From Vampirovibrionales bacterium (lineage in GTDB: Bacteria; Cyanobacteriota; Vampirovibrionia; Vampirovibrionales; Vampirovibrionaceae), in NCBI GenBank assembly GCA_029262635.1, contig JAJCZA010000011.1, positions 1-61,078 of the forward strand: 61,078 nucleotides of DNA, read 5' to 3'. Every line of letters starts with the position of its first letter. Position 1 is the first letter of the stretch. The position numbers were made by a program, and so were the translations under genes. Under the pieces are notes generated by a model, which was not told where the DNA came from, made no database searches, and was given only the letters and a program-made list of their open reading frames with translations. This document shows, piece after piece, positions 1 to 8,549 of the stretch.

Positions 1-222
1 CATTACCCGCGTTTCCGGCATTACCCGCGTTTCCGGCATTACCCGCGTTTCCGGCATTACCCGCGTTTCCGGCATTACCCGCGTTTCCGGCATTACCCGC
101 GTTTCCGGCATTACCCGCGTTTCCGGCATTACCCGCATTTCCGGCATTACCCGCATTACCCGCATTTCCTGCGTTACCCGCGTTCCCCGCGTTCCCGGCA
201 TTACCCGCATTTCCTGCGTTAG
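1..222. repeat. 18-bp tandem repeat encoding Asn-Ala-Gly
   Basis: The 18-bp unit CATTACCCGCGTTTCCGG is repeated head to tail, nearly perfectly at first and with decay after about position 130. It is two copies of a 9-bp codon unit (Asn-Ala-Gly) read on the minus strand. Near identity of the left copies suggests recent expansion by slippage, so copy number is likely to vary between strains and may be mis-assembled. Confidence 0.9.
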
Positions 223-598
223 CTTGCACAGGCGTATTTGCCTGAGGTGCGATGATTTGTTGTAGCAGACTCATCATGCTTTCCATCATTTGGAAAACCA
301 TACCCATTGCTGTTGATGCTGGAGGCTGGGAAACAGGAGGTGAATAAGGGTAGCCACCTGAGAGTCCGCCACCCATACCCAAGCCTTGTTGGGTGGGGGG
401 GTATCCGAAGCCGTTGCCCATTTGTGGATAACCACCATATTGGGGCTGTTGATACTGAAATCCGGGATTTTGCATTAATGGAGCTTGCTGGGGTTGCATA
501 AAAATACTGCCATTAATCTGTCCATCGTCGCTCATATCCGAATTTACAGTCGTCATGTACTGCTGATACATTGGATTGCCAAGACCTTGCGTTCCCAT
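1..598 (-). CDS. Gly-Asn-Ala repeat low-complexity protein (3' end outside window)
   Basis: The reading frame opens at ATG 598 (minus) behind a strong GAGGAGAT ribosome site about 5 bases upstream and runs off the left edge without a stop. The first ~125 residues are rich in Gly, Gln, Met, Pro and Tyr, with a Met/Leu-rich stretch MMESMMSLLQQ near residues 103-113. From about residue 127 the chain becomes an almost pure Asn-Ala-Gly triplet repeat that continues to the edge. There is no signal peptide or membrane segment. The Met/Leu segment resembles the C-terminal LMSLLQNLM of the low-complexity protein at 9726-10325, so the two may be distantly related. I do not recognise the family. The Gly-x-y triplet is collagen-like in spacing but lacks proline, so a collagen fold is not claimed. 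Confidence 0.8.
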   Translation of the reverse strand, partial: MGTQGLGNPMYQQYMTTVNSDMSDDGQINGSIFMQPQQAPLMQNPGFQYQQPQYGGYPQMGNGFGYPPTQQGLGMGGGLSGGYPYSPPVSQPPASTAMGMVFQMMESMMSLLQQIIAPQANTPVQANAGNAGNAGNAGNAGNAGNAGNAGNAGNAGNAGNAGNAGNAGNAGNAGNAGNAGNAGNAGNAGNAGNAGNAGN

Positions 599-728
599 TT
601 CAATCTCCTCGCTGTTTAAAATGATGATGGCCGGGCTCTCTTTAAAAGTGATTCACTTAATCGCGGTCCACATCAGTTATATATCTTTATAAAGATAGTT
701 AAAGCTCTAAAAATATAAAAACAATATT

Positions 729-746
729 AAGGGCTGGATTGCCCTT
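729..746 (-). terminator. Intrinsic terminator after the 778-1302 gene
   Basis: A six-pair stem AAGGGC/GCCCTT with a six-base loop is followed on the minus strand by a T-rich run (TTGTTTTTAT). It separates the hypothetical gene at 778-1302 from the Gly-Asn-Ala repeat gene. Confidence 0.6.
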
Positions 747-777
747 TTGTAATATTTTGTAATTTCCAGGAGATTGC

Positions 778-1302
778 TCAGTCTCTTTGAAATTCGTGGA
801 GGTTGCCGGTGCGATTGTCTCGATAAAGGATAGAGAGTTTAGGATGGTGTCCGGTGGGAACAAAGGTGATGGCTTCTACAAAATCACCGGCATGCAAAGG
901 GCCGGGCTTGATTAAATTAGGATGGTTACGTGTTTCGTGCCTAATTTTATGGTTTCGGTTGGCCTGTTTAAGTGACGAGATACCCAGGGATTTTAAGGAA
1001 GACCACTGAAACACTTTGCCACGCGTGTAACGATAGATGGTCTCTCCGTCATAACCATTTTTAATTAGGGCTTTCTCAATCTGGATGTCCGTGTTGCCCA
1101 TATTGGAAATAATCACCCGATAACCTCTAAAATTTTGCCGAACCTGTCTTGGTGTTTTATCCATGGGAAGAGGCAGGGTCATTACCTGAATATTGGCCTT
1201 CTCAATTTCAGGCTGACCGTAACTGAAGGCCCCAAAAAAAGAAACAACGGACACGACAAGGCAGATTAAAATGGCGGGTAGTGGCTGTTTAATCAGTTTC
1301 AT
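778..1302 (-). CDS. Hypothetical secreted or membrane-anchored protein
   Basis: 174 residues. The N-terminus has a basic start and one hydrophobic segment (about residues 8-27, LPAILICLVVSVVSFFGAFS), so the protein is probably exported and either anchored or cleaved after SYGQ. The rest is a basic soluble domain with no motif I recognise; the pattern YRVIISNMGNTDIQIEKALI is compatible with an Ig-like beta-sandwich. It is divergent from the acyltransferase gene at 1389, and the ~86 bp between them must hold both promoters. Function unknown. Confidence 0.7.
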   Translation of the reverse strand: MKLIKQPLPAILICLVVSVVSFFGAFSYGQPEIEKANIQVMTLPLPMDKTPRQVRQNFRGYRVIISNMGNTDIQIEKALIKNGYDGETIYRYTRGKVFQWSSLKSLGISSLKQANRNHKIRHETRNHPNLIKPGPLHAGDFVEAITFVPTGHHPKLSILYRDNRTGNLHEFQRD

Positions 1303-1388
1303 ATGGTTTATTATAGTAGCATTCTAACAAAATCGTTTTTTTATTCATCATGCAAAATGCATGGGCTTGAACAGGAGCATTTTCTGCC

Positions 1389-2660
1389 ATGGGAAACACC
1401 GCATTTCGTCCGCCCATTTCTAATCCGTTGGTTTCAGGATGGGTTAGCGCCATGTTGCCCTTTTTACGGAAATTCGTGTTTAGGGATTTAAAAATCAGGC
1501 TTGATCCAGATGATCTGCTTCGGCTAAAGGAAAAACAGGGTGAGCGGATGCTTTTATTACCGAATCATCCGGGCGAAGAGGATCCCTTGATCATGTTTGC
1601 CCTTTCCAAAGCACTAAAAGAACCCTTTTACTATGTGGCGGCACGGGAAGTCTTCGATTTCTGGAAAGGCTTCCATGGCTATCTGCTTCAGCGTTGCGGA
1701 ACGTATTCGGTCATTCGGGGCGCCTCGGATCGGGAATCCTTTAAAACCACTCGAATGATTTTGAAAGAGGGGCTTCGTCGGCTGGTGGTTTTTATTGAAG
1801 GTGAAGTTTCTTATGATAATGATGGTCTGATTCCATTACAACAGGGTGTGCTTCAGTTGGCCTTCCTGGCGCAAAGCGATCTGGCCAAAGCTGCGGAAAA
1901 GTCGAAAAGCGATGATTTCCCAGCGATTCACGTGGCTCCGGTTGTCATTAAATACCTTTATGAGCCGGGGATCGAAAACACGCTAGAAAAAGGCATCATA
2001 CGTCTTGAAAAGGCGTTGGACATCGACCCTGAAAAAGATAGCCGGTTTTACGATCGACTGCATCAGGTGGGTGAGCGTATTATTGAGATCCGAGAAGAAT
2101 ATTTTGATATGGACGTACTTCCAGAAAGCACCCTTGACGACCGTATTATTGCCATTAAAAATAAGTCATTATCTAAAATGGAAAGTTTCTTGGGTCTGTC
2201 TCTGCCTGATCCACCCGAGTTGATTCCCCGGATCCGGGCCATTCGCAATAAAATGGATCGGATTATTCATCAATACGATCCGCAAAAAGATGTATCTGCC
2301 TACGAGAGTCGGGTTATTCAGTCTATTAATACTGTTTTTTCCGGGTTTTATGACGAAATGGATCGGCTGGTTAATTTTCTGACGTTTAAGGAAGGTTATC
2401 TTTTGGAAAGAGAGTCTCCAGAACGCTACATGGAACTCATTCGTCGTCTTGAAAAAGAAGTTTTTGGTGAGCGCCGCTTGATCCATCCTCGAACAGCCGT
2501 GGTGAAAGTCGGTGAAATCACCAGTTTGAAAGAGCATTACGACAACTTTGTTGAGGACAAGAAAAACGCGGTTGATAGCCTGTGCATTGCACTGGAAACC
2601 GATATGCTCCTTATGCTCAAAGCGGCTCGCCGAGAAAAGCCGGTTATTCTATCAAAATAA
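1389..2660 (+). CDS. PlsC-like phospholipid/glycerol acyltransferase family protein
   Basis: 423 residues. The N-terminal half carries the acyltransferase signature NHPGEED (NH-x4-D, about residues 56-62), where His is the catalytic base. A FIEGEVS segment (about residues 136-142) stands in for the FPEG motif that binds the phosphate of the acyl acceptor. The C-terminal half (about 200-423) is helical and charged, without a recognised domain, and makes the protein much longer than a standard PlsC (about 240 residues). The ATG at 1389 follows AGGAGC at suitable spacing. The protein probably acts at the inner membrane in lipid modification; the acceptor cannot be told from sequence. Confidence 0.75.
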   Translation: MGNTAFRPPISNPLVSGWVSAMLPFLRKFVFRDLKIRLDPDDLLRLKEKQGERMLLLPNHPGEEDPLIMFALSKALKEPFYYVAAREVFDFWKGFHGYLLQRCGTYSVIRGASDRESFKTTRMILKEGLRRLVVFIEGEVSYDNDGLIPLQQGVLQLAFLAQSDLAKAAEKSKSDDFPAIHVAPVVIKYLYEPGIENTLEKGIIRLEKALDIDPEKDSRFYDRLHQVGERIIEIREEYFDMDVLPESTLDDRIIAIKNKSLSKMESFLGLSLPDPPELIPRIRAIRNKMDRIIHQYDPQKDVSAYESRVIQSINTVFSGFYDEMDRLVNFLTFKEGYLLERESPERYMELIRRLEKEVFGERRLIHPRTAVVKVGEITSLKEHYDNFVEDKKNAVDSLCIALETDMLLMLKAARREKPVILSK

Positions 2661-2698
2661 CCGGAAACAGGAACGAAGCCCACTCTGTTTTGACCTTC

Positions 2699-3082
2699 TT
2701 AGTCTAGAATCAATGCACGGGTCGCAGTATAGCTAATCCATAACATCAATAGCCCCAAAACGATACTGCCGACGATATACAGTGCCATTTGTCCCCAATG
2801 ATTTTCTTTTGCCATGATAAAGGCTTCCAGCTCAAGCGTGGAGAACGTGGTGAGGGCTCCTAAAAACCCGGTAAAAACCATCAAACGCACTTCGGTTGAA
2901 AAAAGTTGAGTTTCTTCAACTGTGGCGAACAGGGCACCAATCAACAGGCACCCCAAAAGGTTTGCGACGAGTGTTCCAAAAGGGAAAACCTCTCCCCAGT
3001 GACCCTGTACCCATTGTGAAAGTCCGTATCTAAGCAGTGTGCCTGCACTGCCCCCAACCATTAAATATAAAATCTTGACCAT
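2699..3082 (-). CDS. crcB: Fluoride ion channel CrcB/Fluc
   Basis: 127 residues with four hydrophobic helices, the usual size for one subunit of the dual-topology Fluc dimer that exports fluoride. Family motifs are visible: GGSAGTLLRYG at the start, GTLVANLLGCLLIG with the pore Asn, and GFLGALTTFSTLELE, which contains the Phe/Thr/Ser fluoride track. It is a single-gene copy convergent with the acyltransferase gene and divergent from pfkA. I looked for a fluoride riboswitch upstream and saw none. Confidence 0.9.
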   Translation of the reverse strand: MVKILYLMVGGSAGTLLRYGLSQWVQGHWGEVFPFGTLVANLLGCLLIGALFATVEETQLFSTEVRLMVFTGFLGALTTFSTLELEAFIMAKENHWGQMALYIVGSIVLGLLMLWISYTATRALILD

Positions 3083-3190
3083 TTGTTAAATCCTGTTGGA
3101 TGACCAATAAGAATCCGTTAAAAACCTTTTGGCTATGCTTTTTTGCCCATTCCATCCTATCACGTTCTCTAAAAATAATAAATCTGGGGG

Positions 3191-3219
3191 CTGACAATCC
3201 AATTTCCCTTGGTTATGAT
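3191..3219 (+). promoter_or_regulatory. Sigma-70-type promoter of pfkA
   Basis: CTGACA (3191-3196), a 17-base spacer and TATGAT (3214-3219) give a near-consensus housekeeping promoter about 34 bases before the GTG start of the phosphofructokinase gene. Confidence 0.6.
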
Positions 3220-3252
3220 ATCCAGACAATAAAATTGTAAGGACGACACGAA

Positions 3253-4353
3253 GTGATTAAAAAACGATTATTGGTTATGACGGGTGGCGGGGATTGCCCG
3301 GGGCTGAACGCTGTGATTCGGGCCGTTGTGAAGCGGATGGAATCGGAAAAGGACTGGGAAGTTTTGGGCAGTATCGAAGCCTTTAACGGAATCCTTCGGG
3401 ATCCACCACAAGTCGTTCGTTTAACAAGCCGGGATGTTTCTGGCATCCATATTCGTGGAGGCACTATTCTCAAAACAACCAATAAAGGCGGGCCGTTTGC
3501 CTGGCCCGTTCAACAGGATGATGGTTCCTGGACAACAGAGGATCGGTCGGATGAATTGCTGGAACGGCTGGCGGATCCGTTGCACGTGGAAGCCGTGGTT
3601 AGCATTGGCGGTGAAGGCTCCATGGATATTGCTCAGCGCTTATATGAAAAAGGACTTAATATCATTGGTATTCCCAAAACCATTGATAACGACCTTTCAT
3701 CAACTGATGTAACCTTTGGATTCCAGAGTGCCGTGGAAGTGGCGACGGATGCGGTGGATAAACTGGTGACAACGGCGGCCAGTCATAGTCGTCTGATGAT
3801 TCTCGAAGTAATGGGTAGAAATGCAGGGTGGATTGGCCTTAGTGCGGCTCTGGCTGGTGGTGCTGATGTGTGCCTGATTCCTGAAATCCCGTATGATATT
3901 GACAAAGTGGTGGAAAAAGTCCGAACCCGGATGAATGATGGCCGTGGTTTTGCCATTATTGTTATCTCTGAAGGTGCTAAACCTCTTGGCGGAAGTACGG
4001 TCTCTCGAAAAAGCGACGAGGTTGGCTATCAAAACGACATTTTAGGCGGTGTTGGCCATCTGCTTTTAAGTGAGCTGAAAGAACGAATGGATGTGACGGC
4101 ACGGGTCATGATATTGGGCCACCTTCAGCGAGGTGGGACTCCGACGGCCTATGACCGGATTCTGGCAACGGAGTATGGCGTGAAAGCGGTTGAACTGGTT
4201 TTGGAAGGCGACTATGGGAAAATGGTTTCTTACCGAAAGCCCAACGTGGTTTCCGTTCCAATTGCTGATGCAATTAACCAGTATAACTACGTGACCCTCG
4301 ATTCAGACCTGGTTAAAACAGCTCGTGGCGTGAATATTTTTCTTGGTGATTAA
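3253..4353 (+). CDS. pfkA: 6-phosphofructokinase (ATP-dependent, group III type)
   Basis: 366 residues, beginning with GTG at 3253 behind AAGGACG. It phosphorylates fructose 6-phosphate in glycolysis. Motifs in order: TGGGDCPGLNAVIR (nucleotide loop, residues ~10-23), GGEGS (119-123), PKTIDND (141-147, catalytic Asp), EVMGRNAGWIG and LGHLQRGG. Gly at the second key position of GGEG (equivalent to E. coli Gly104) indicates ATP use. Lys142 (E. coli Gly124 equivalent) is the PPi-type residue. The G/K pair is known from group III ATP-PFKs of actinobacteria. The usual Asp of GGDG is Glu here. Confidence 0.92.
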   Translation: MIKKRLLVMTGGGDCPGLNAVIRAVVKRMESEKDWEVLGSIEAFNGILRDPPQVVRLTSRDVSGIHIRGGTILKTTNKGGPFAWPVQQDDGSWTTEDRSDELLERLADPLHVEAVVSIGGEGSMDIAQRLYEKGLNIIGIPKTIDNDLSSTDVTFGFQSAVEVATDAVDKLVTTAASHSRLMILEVMGRNAGWIGLSAALAGGADVCLIPEIPYDIDKVVEKVRTRMNDGRGFAIIVISEGAKPLGGSTVSRKSDEVGYQNDILGGVGHLLLSELKERMDVTARVMILGHLQRGGTPTAYDRILATEYGVKAVELVLEGDYGKMVSYRKPNVVSVPIADAINQYNYVTLDSDLVKTARGVNIFLGD

Positions 4354-4355
4354 TA

Positions 4356-5159
4356 CTAAACAGCCGTTGCAGCCTTTTTAAGGTTTCGGCTTAGAATTTC
4401 GTTAAATGCCTTACGGTGTGAGATAAAGAACAGCCCGTTAAGGATAACGCTTAGTCCTAGCATGATGGGCTTGAGTGGTCCGACTTGGAGCTTAGACATC
4501 AGTTTACGGCCGCCTTTGCCGATCCAGCCGCTTTTTTCAATGTGCTTGGCTTTGAGCTCAAAAAATGTCCGTGCCCATTGAGCGTTTTTTGAGCCCGGTT
4601 TAAAAGAAAGGGCCCTTCGAACTTTGTTCATGGGAGTGCCTTTCTCCCCGCCAAAGACCTCTCGAAGCACGCGATTAAATTGGTAAGTAAATTCTTTGGC
4701 GGTTCTTTCGGTGGGTGTGTCATAAATAATCCCCATCTTAGCAAGCCGTTTTAGAGGATCGCCTTTTAGTCCCTTTTTATGGGCGGTTTGAACAGCCTTT
4801 TCAACCAGTTGTTCTCCTCGCCAGGAAGCAGCCATGGCTAATGGGATGCCTGGTATGGCTAAAAGCCAGCCAATCGGGCCAAGTAAGATGGCAGAAACCC
4901 CTACAAGTGATGGAATGCCGTATTGGTAAAGTAGTCCTTTCAAGAAAGGACGGTTTTTGGTGTCTTTCATGTAGCCCAGAAGGGTTTTAACCCCGTCAAT
5001 CCCTTTTTGAAAAATATTTTTCTGAGAAGCTGTAGAATTAGCCTGTCGCTGAAACTGGTCTGAATGGCTGCCTGAAAATAAGAGACTGGGCGTTGCAAAA
5101 CTCCCCGAGGCTTGTCGGGCCGGTAAATGAGGGTAAGATGAAACGCTGTGGATAGACAT
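4356..5159 (-). CDS. Hypothetical membrane protein with N-terminal FSG motif
   Basis: 267 residues. The Ser/Gln-rich N-terminus contains LLFSG (about residues 26-30), the short aromatic-glycine motif shared by several unrelated proteins in this window. Two hydrophobic segments lie at about 84-108 (SLVGVSAILLGPIGWLLAIP) and 232-252. Between them is a basic helical region. The ATG follows AACAGGAAAC. It is convergent with pfkA, with two bases between the stops. No known domain is recognised. Confidence 0.7.
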   Translation of the reverse strand: MSIHSVSSYPHLPARQASGSFATPSLLFSGSHSDQFQRQANSTASQKNIFQKGIDGVKTLLGYMKDTKNRPFLKGLLYQYGIPSLVGVSAILLGPIGWLLAIPGIPLAMAASWRGEQLVEKAVQTAHKKGLKGDPLKRLAKMGIIYDTPTERTAKEFTYQFNRVLREVFGGEKGTPMNKVRRALSFKPGSKNAQWARTFFELKAKHIEKSGWIGKGGRKLMSKLQVGPLKPIMLGLSVILNGLFFISHRKAFNEILSRNLKKAATAV

Positions 5160-5282
5160 ACAAGTTTCCTGTTGTAGAGATGAGTGTTTTTATGACATTC
5201 TACTTTCTTTAAAACAGCTCAAGCCAATTTGATGCTTTTTATTGGAATTGTGGGTCGGTTTGATGGGGTCTTGTTCCGTTGC

Positions 5283-5374
5283 CATTCCCACGAAGGCGGG
5301 AGTACAGACTAGCAAAGTTGGCTTTGTTTATGAACTAGAATCGTAGATTTGTACCCATGCGAAGGCAGGGATGA
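5283..5374. repeat. Two copies of a short palindromic intergenic element
   Basis: The 403-bp gap 5160-5562 holds two similar elements: CATTCCCACGAAGGCGGGAG (5283-5302) and ACCCATGCGAAGGCAGGGAT (5353-5372). Each has a CCC/GGG stem around a GAAGG core. They resemble the widespread CATTCCCGCGAAGGCGGGAA family of intergenic repeats. Apart from these, a sigma-28-like site at 5468-5494 is the only other signal I see in this gap. Confidence 0.45.
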
Positions 5375-5467
5375 TCGTAAGGATTAATTATGACGTTTAA
5401 TAAGGGCTTTTTAAGCGCTTATTAAACTGTTCAATGAAGCATTTCTTAACAGACTCTTCCTTTAAAT

Positions 5468-5494
5468 TTAAGATATTTCTACTTCCGTCGATAA
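5468..5494 (+). promoter_or_regulatory. Candidate sigma-28 (FliA) promoter of the yvyF-like gene
   Basis: TTAA (5468-5471), a 15-base spacer and GTCGATAA (5487-5494) match the flagellar sigma-28 consensus TAAA-N15-GCCGATAA with one mismatch in each element. The start codon lies 68 bases downstream. Three other genes in the window have sites of the same geometry. Confidence 0.45.
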
Positions 5495-5562
5495 TATTGT
5501 ACTGTATTTTATATAAATAATATATATCAGGGTGTGATAGGTTACCAATCGGGAAAATAACG

Positions 5563-6054
5563 ATGAGCCAATCAGGAATCGTTAATTGCAAACGATGTAA
5601 TAAAATTTTTAAAAAGATGGTTAGCGAGATCTGTCCAACTTGTGTAGAGAAAGAAAACGAACAATTTCAGAAAATGTTCCGGCTCTTGCAAAGCAGTCAG
5701 CCCCATGGAGGGATTTTGATTGAAGATTTATCAGAGCAGGTGGGTATCCCCATTGAGGTGATTGAAGAATATTATTTCGAGGCCAAACTTGGAACGGCGG
5801 GCCTTTTTCTAAAGTTTAAATGCCGTGCCTGTTCTGAAGTTCTTGATGAAAACAATCGAAAGGGGCGATATTGTATTCCTTGCAGTAATGCCGTTTCGAA
5901 TAAAGCCGGGGTTAAGGTTCGTTCTTTGCAAGATATCGAAAGAGAGGAACGAAGAGCCAAGGACATTATTCAGCTTCCTTCAGGAAAACAGAATGTGGAG
6001 CAACCTGTCGAATCTCCTTTGCCTCGTCGTGCGGGCTTTTTAAGGAATCGCTAA
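5563..6054 (+). CDS. YvyF-like flagellar operon protein
   Basis: 163 residues with four zinc-ribbon-type Cys pairs: CKRC and CPTC near the N-terminus, CRAC and CIPC near residues 87-106. Between them is a helix-turn-helix-like stretch (GILIEDLSEQVGIPIEVIEEYY). This order matches the small flagellar operon protein family around Bacillus YvyF (TIGR03826), which is linked to flagellar gene control. The C-terminal ~40 residues are basic and probably disordered. The Shine-Dalgarno is weak. It stands apart from the motA-fliY operon but has a sigma-28-like site upstream. Confidence 0.65.
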   Translation: MSQSGIVNCKRCNKIFKKMVSEICPTCVEKENEQFQKMFRLLQSSQPHGGILIEDLSEQVGIPIEVIEEYYFEAKLGTAGLFLKFKCRACSEVLDENNRKGRYCIPCSNAVSNKAGVKVRSLQDIEREERRAKDIIQLPSGKQNVEQPVESPLPRRAGFLRNR

Positions 6055-6190
6055 AAAGTGAGTTGCCCAAGAACATAATCTCGCTTGTTCGGAGGATTTT
6101 TAAGTTTTGTCGCTTCTTTTCCTACCGCTTCATCTCAATATGACGGATAATAGAAGTGTAGTGTTGATAGGGTAGTGGAAGAATAAGCGT

Positions 6191-7594
6191 ATGCGAGCCA
6201 ATCGTTGGATGTCTGTGGCTGATCCGATTCATGGCATTATTCAGTTCGACCGACACGATGAAAACCACCGACTGTTACTGGAAGTCATGAACAGTAAGGC
6301 ATTTCAAAGGTTACGGCGCATCAAGCAGATGGGTTTGGCCGAATTTGTCTTTCCCAACGCGACCCACAACCGATTTGTCCACTCTCTGGGCGCCACTCAC
6401 TTGATGATTCAAACCATTCAGCATTTCAAGCAACTAAAAAGCTCCCGAAAAATGCTGGAATCTTCCTATGAAGATACGGGTATTCCCTTGAGCCAACTGC
6501 TGTTGCTGGGTATCCTAATTCATGATATTGGCCATAGCCCACTATCTCATACCCTTGAAGACGTTTTGGATATGAAGCGTCAGGGAATGCATCATGACCA
6601 TTATTGGAACCGGAAAATTATTACCGAAGACGAGGAACTTCTCAAAATTTGGGGGAAATACAACCCGAAACTCCCCGACGCTGTTACGAATTTCGTCTCG
6701 GAAGGTCGTCAAAAGCATTTTTTCGCCTATTTGATTTCCAGTCAGCTTGATATGGATCGGCTGGATTACCTTCAGCGGGACAGCCATTTTCTGGGCGTAA
6801 AATACGGACAAATTGAAGACCAACGCATCATCACCAACCTGGAAATTGTGGAACTCCGAAAAGACCACCCGGTGATTGCGGTTCGTATTGAGGCTCTGCC
6901 CGCCGTTGAACATTACCTCTTTGGGAGGCATCAGGCCTATAAAATGGCGCTTCATTCACTTGACAAGGCGTCGGAAACTAGCCTGAAAAAGACTCTTCAG
7001 CGCTTTCGGTGGGCGAGGGAAAACGACATTGAAACGGGTTACCCGGCTGATTCGCTTTTCAAGTTAATGGTCGACGGAAAAAATCTGAGTACGAGAGACT
7101 ACCTGAGCATGGATGATGGCTACGTTTGGGAGGCTATCAAGGGTTGGAGCGCACACGCTCAAGATCCATTGTTGAAGAAACTGGCCTCTCGAATGATGAA
7201 ACACGAGATCCTGAAATTCGTGGATCTGAAAAGCTATGGCTTTTCAGGCTCCTTGGTGGATATTCCCGAAGTGTACGAGGCGCTTCAGGATTATTACAAC
7301 AAACGAAAACTCTCACTGGAATTTGGGTTTGATGAGGTTACCGTCAGGCCCCGAGCCATGTACCTCCGAAGTGAAATGCGGGAGCCCATCTGGATTAACT
7401 CCAATCAGGGGGTTGTGGATTTACGGGAGATTTCAACTCTACCGCTTCAGTCGGAGCCTGAACGGGGCGAAAAACATCTGGTGTTTGTCTGGGATCGTAA
7501 GGCGCGGAAGTTTCTGCGGGATCTTCTGAAAACACATTTCGGTAAGAATATCGAGCCCGGTGAAGAAGGTGAAGAGGATGATGCTGATCTTTAA
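6191..7594 (+). CDS. HD-domain phosphohydrolase (YwfO/dGTPase-like superfamily)
   Basis: 467 residues. The opening VADPIHGIIQFD and the metal-binding set HSLGATH, HDIGHSPLSHTLE (about residues 116-128) and a downstream Asp in SSQLDMDRLDYLQRD are typical of the HD family that includes Bacillus YwfO and SAMHD1-like nucleotide triphosphohydrolases. The fold hydrolyses nucleotide phosphates using a His/Asp metal centre; the substrate here is unknown. Length fits the family (about 430-480). The acidic tail EEGEEDDAD is an extension. It is probably monocistronic, starting 136 bp after the yvyF-like gene. Confidence 0.85.
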   Translation: MRANRWMSVADPIHGIIQFDRHDENHRLLLEVMNSKAFQRLRRIKQMGLAEFVFPNATHNRFVHSLGATHLMIQTIQHFKQLKSSRKMLESSYEDTGIPLSQLLLLGILIHDIGHSPLSHTLEDVLDMKRQGMHHDHYWNRKIITEDEELLKIWGKYNPKLPDAVTNFVSEGRQKHFFAYLISSQLDMDRLDYLQRDSHFLGVKYGQIEDQRIITNLEIVELRKDHPVIAVRIEALPAVEHYLFGRHQAYKMALHSLDKASETSLKKTLQRFRWARENDIETGYPADSLFKLMVDGKNLSTRDYLSMDDGYVWEAIKGWSAHAQDPLLKKLASRMMKHEILKFVDLKSYGFSGSLVDIPEVYEALQDYYNKRKLSLEFGFDEVTVRPRAMYLRSEMREPIWINSNQGVVDLREISTLPLQSEPERGEKHLVFVWDRKARKFLRDLLKTHFGKNIEPGEEGEEDDADL

Positions 7595-7664
7595 ATAAAT
7601 AAAATCCGATTTCTGCGAGTTTGAACTTGTAGGCGACCCGTTTTAGTGGCTATAATAAAGGGCG

Positions 7665-8549
7665 ATGTCAGAAACTGGTTTGAACATTACGAAATTGGGA
7701 CTCGTTGCCGGGGATGGCTTGTTGCCGGTTCATGTTGCTGAAAATGCTAAAAAACAGGGTTTTGAGGTCGTTGCTTTTTCTATTGGGACCAATAACCGTC
7801 GTGAGTTAAGAACGATTTGTAATGACCAATTCTATGAAGTAACACCCGGTCTGCTCGAACAAAATCTGGGGATTTTAAAGCAAGAAGGGATTCGGCATCT
7901 TGTTTTCGCGGGAAAGGTCAATAAATGGATTCTTTTTAAAGATCCTCGGATGGATAAGCGGGCTTTAGCCGTTTTTCAGGCACTTCATCGATGCAATGAC
8001 GATAGCCTCATGCTGGGAGTCGTTAAATTCTTAAAAGACGAAGGTATTGATGTCCTGAGCCAAACCCGATTTTTACAAGAACATTTCATGCCGGAAAGGG
8101 TTTTGAGTAGACAAGAGCCGGACGGGACAGAGGCATCCGATATTGAATATGGATTTCAGATGGCCAAAGAGATGGGACGACTTGATATTGGCCAAAGTAT
8201 TGTGGTTAGTCAGGGCATGGTTTTGGCTGTGGAGGCCATCGAGGGAACCGATGAGTGTTTGAAACGTGCCGGAAAGTGGGGCAATAAAAAAGGCGGTGTC
8301 GTGGTTAAGGTCGCTAAACCAGAGCAGGATCAACGATTTGACGTGCCGACTGTCGGCGTTAAAACACTAAAAACGATGCGGCGTGCCGGACTTCGGGTGC
8401 TTGCGACAGAAGCAGACAAGACCTTGTTTCTGGAACCCGATGAAATGATTGCCTATGCTGATAACCATCATATGGTGATTACCTCTGTTTGTTTTTCGAC
8501 ACAAAGAGAAGTCGTTTCATCAGCCTCCCTAGAGAGTTTTTCTCCGTGA
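7665..8549 (+). CDS. lpxI: UDP-2,3-diacylglucosamine pyrophosphatase LpxI
   Basis: 294 residues. LpxI cleaves UDP-2,3-diacylglucosamine to lipid X and UMP, the fourth step of lipid A synthesis, replacing LpxH. The N-terminal domain begins LGLVAGDGLLPVHVAENAKK, and the C-terminal catalytic domain has VVSQGMVLAVEAIEGTDE and a DVPTVGVKTLKTM segment, all family hallmarks. Its TGA overlaps the GTG start of lpxB (GTGA), so the two consecutive lipid A enzymes are translationally coupled. Confidence 0.93.
   Translation: MSETGLNITKLGLVAGDGLLPVHVAENAKKQGFEVVAFSIGTNNRRELRTICNDQFYEVTPGLLEQNLGILKQEGIRHLVFAGKVNKWILFKDPRMDKRALAVFQALHRCNDDSLMLGVVKFLKDEGIDVLSQTRFLQEHFMPERVLSRQEPDGTEASDIEYGFQMAKEMGRLDIGQSIVVSQGMVLAVEAIEGTDECLKRAGKWGNKKGGVVVKVAKPEQDQRFDVPTVGVKTLKTMRRAGLRVLATEADKTLFLEPDEMIAYADNHHMVITSVCFSTQREVVSSASLESFSP

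Noticed and set aside
1-222. CRISPR-like array of short repeats
   Set aside because: The 18-bp units are contiguous without spacers and lie in frame inside an open reading frame encoding Asn-Ala-Gly.
3083-3180. Fluoride riboswitch upstream of crcB
   Set aside because: I could not find the conserved riboswitch core or a plausible pseudoknot on the minus strand before the start codon.
5397-5591. 64-codon minus ORF
   Set aside because: It overlaps the start of the well-supported yvyF-like gene, has no ribosome site and an A+T-rich composition typical of intergenic DNA.
8489-8545. Upstream ATG of lpxB
   Set aside because: It would add 19 unconserved residues inside lpxI; the GTG at 8546 overlaps the lpxI stop and gives the family's usual N-terminus.
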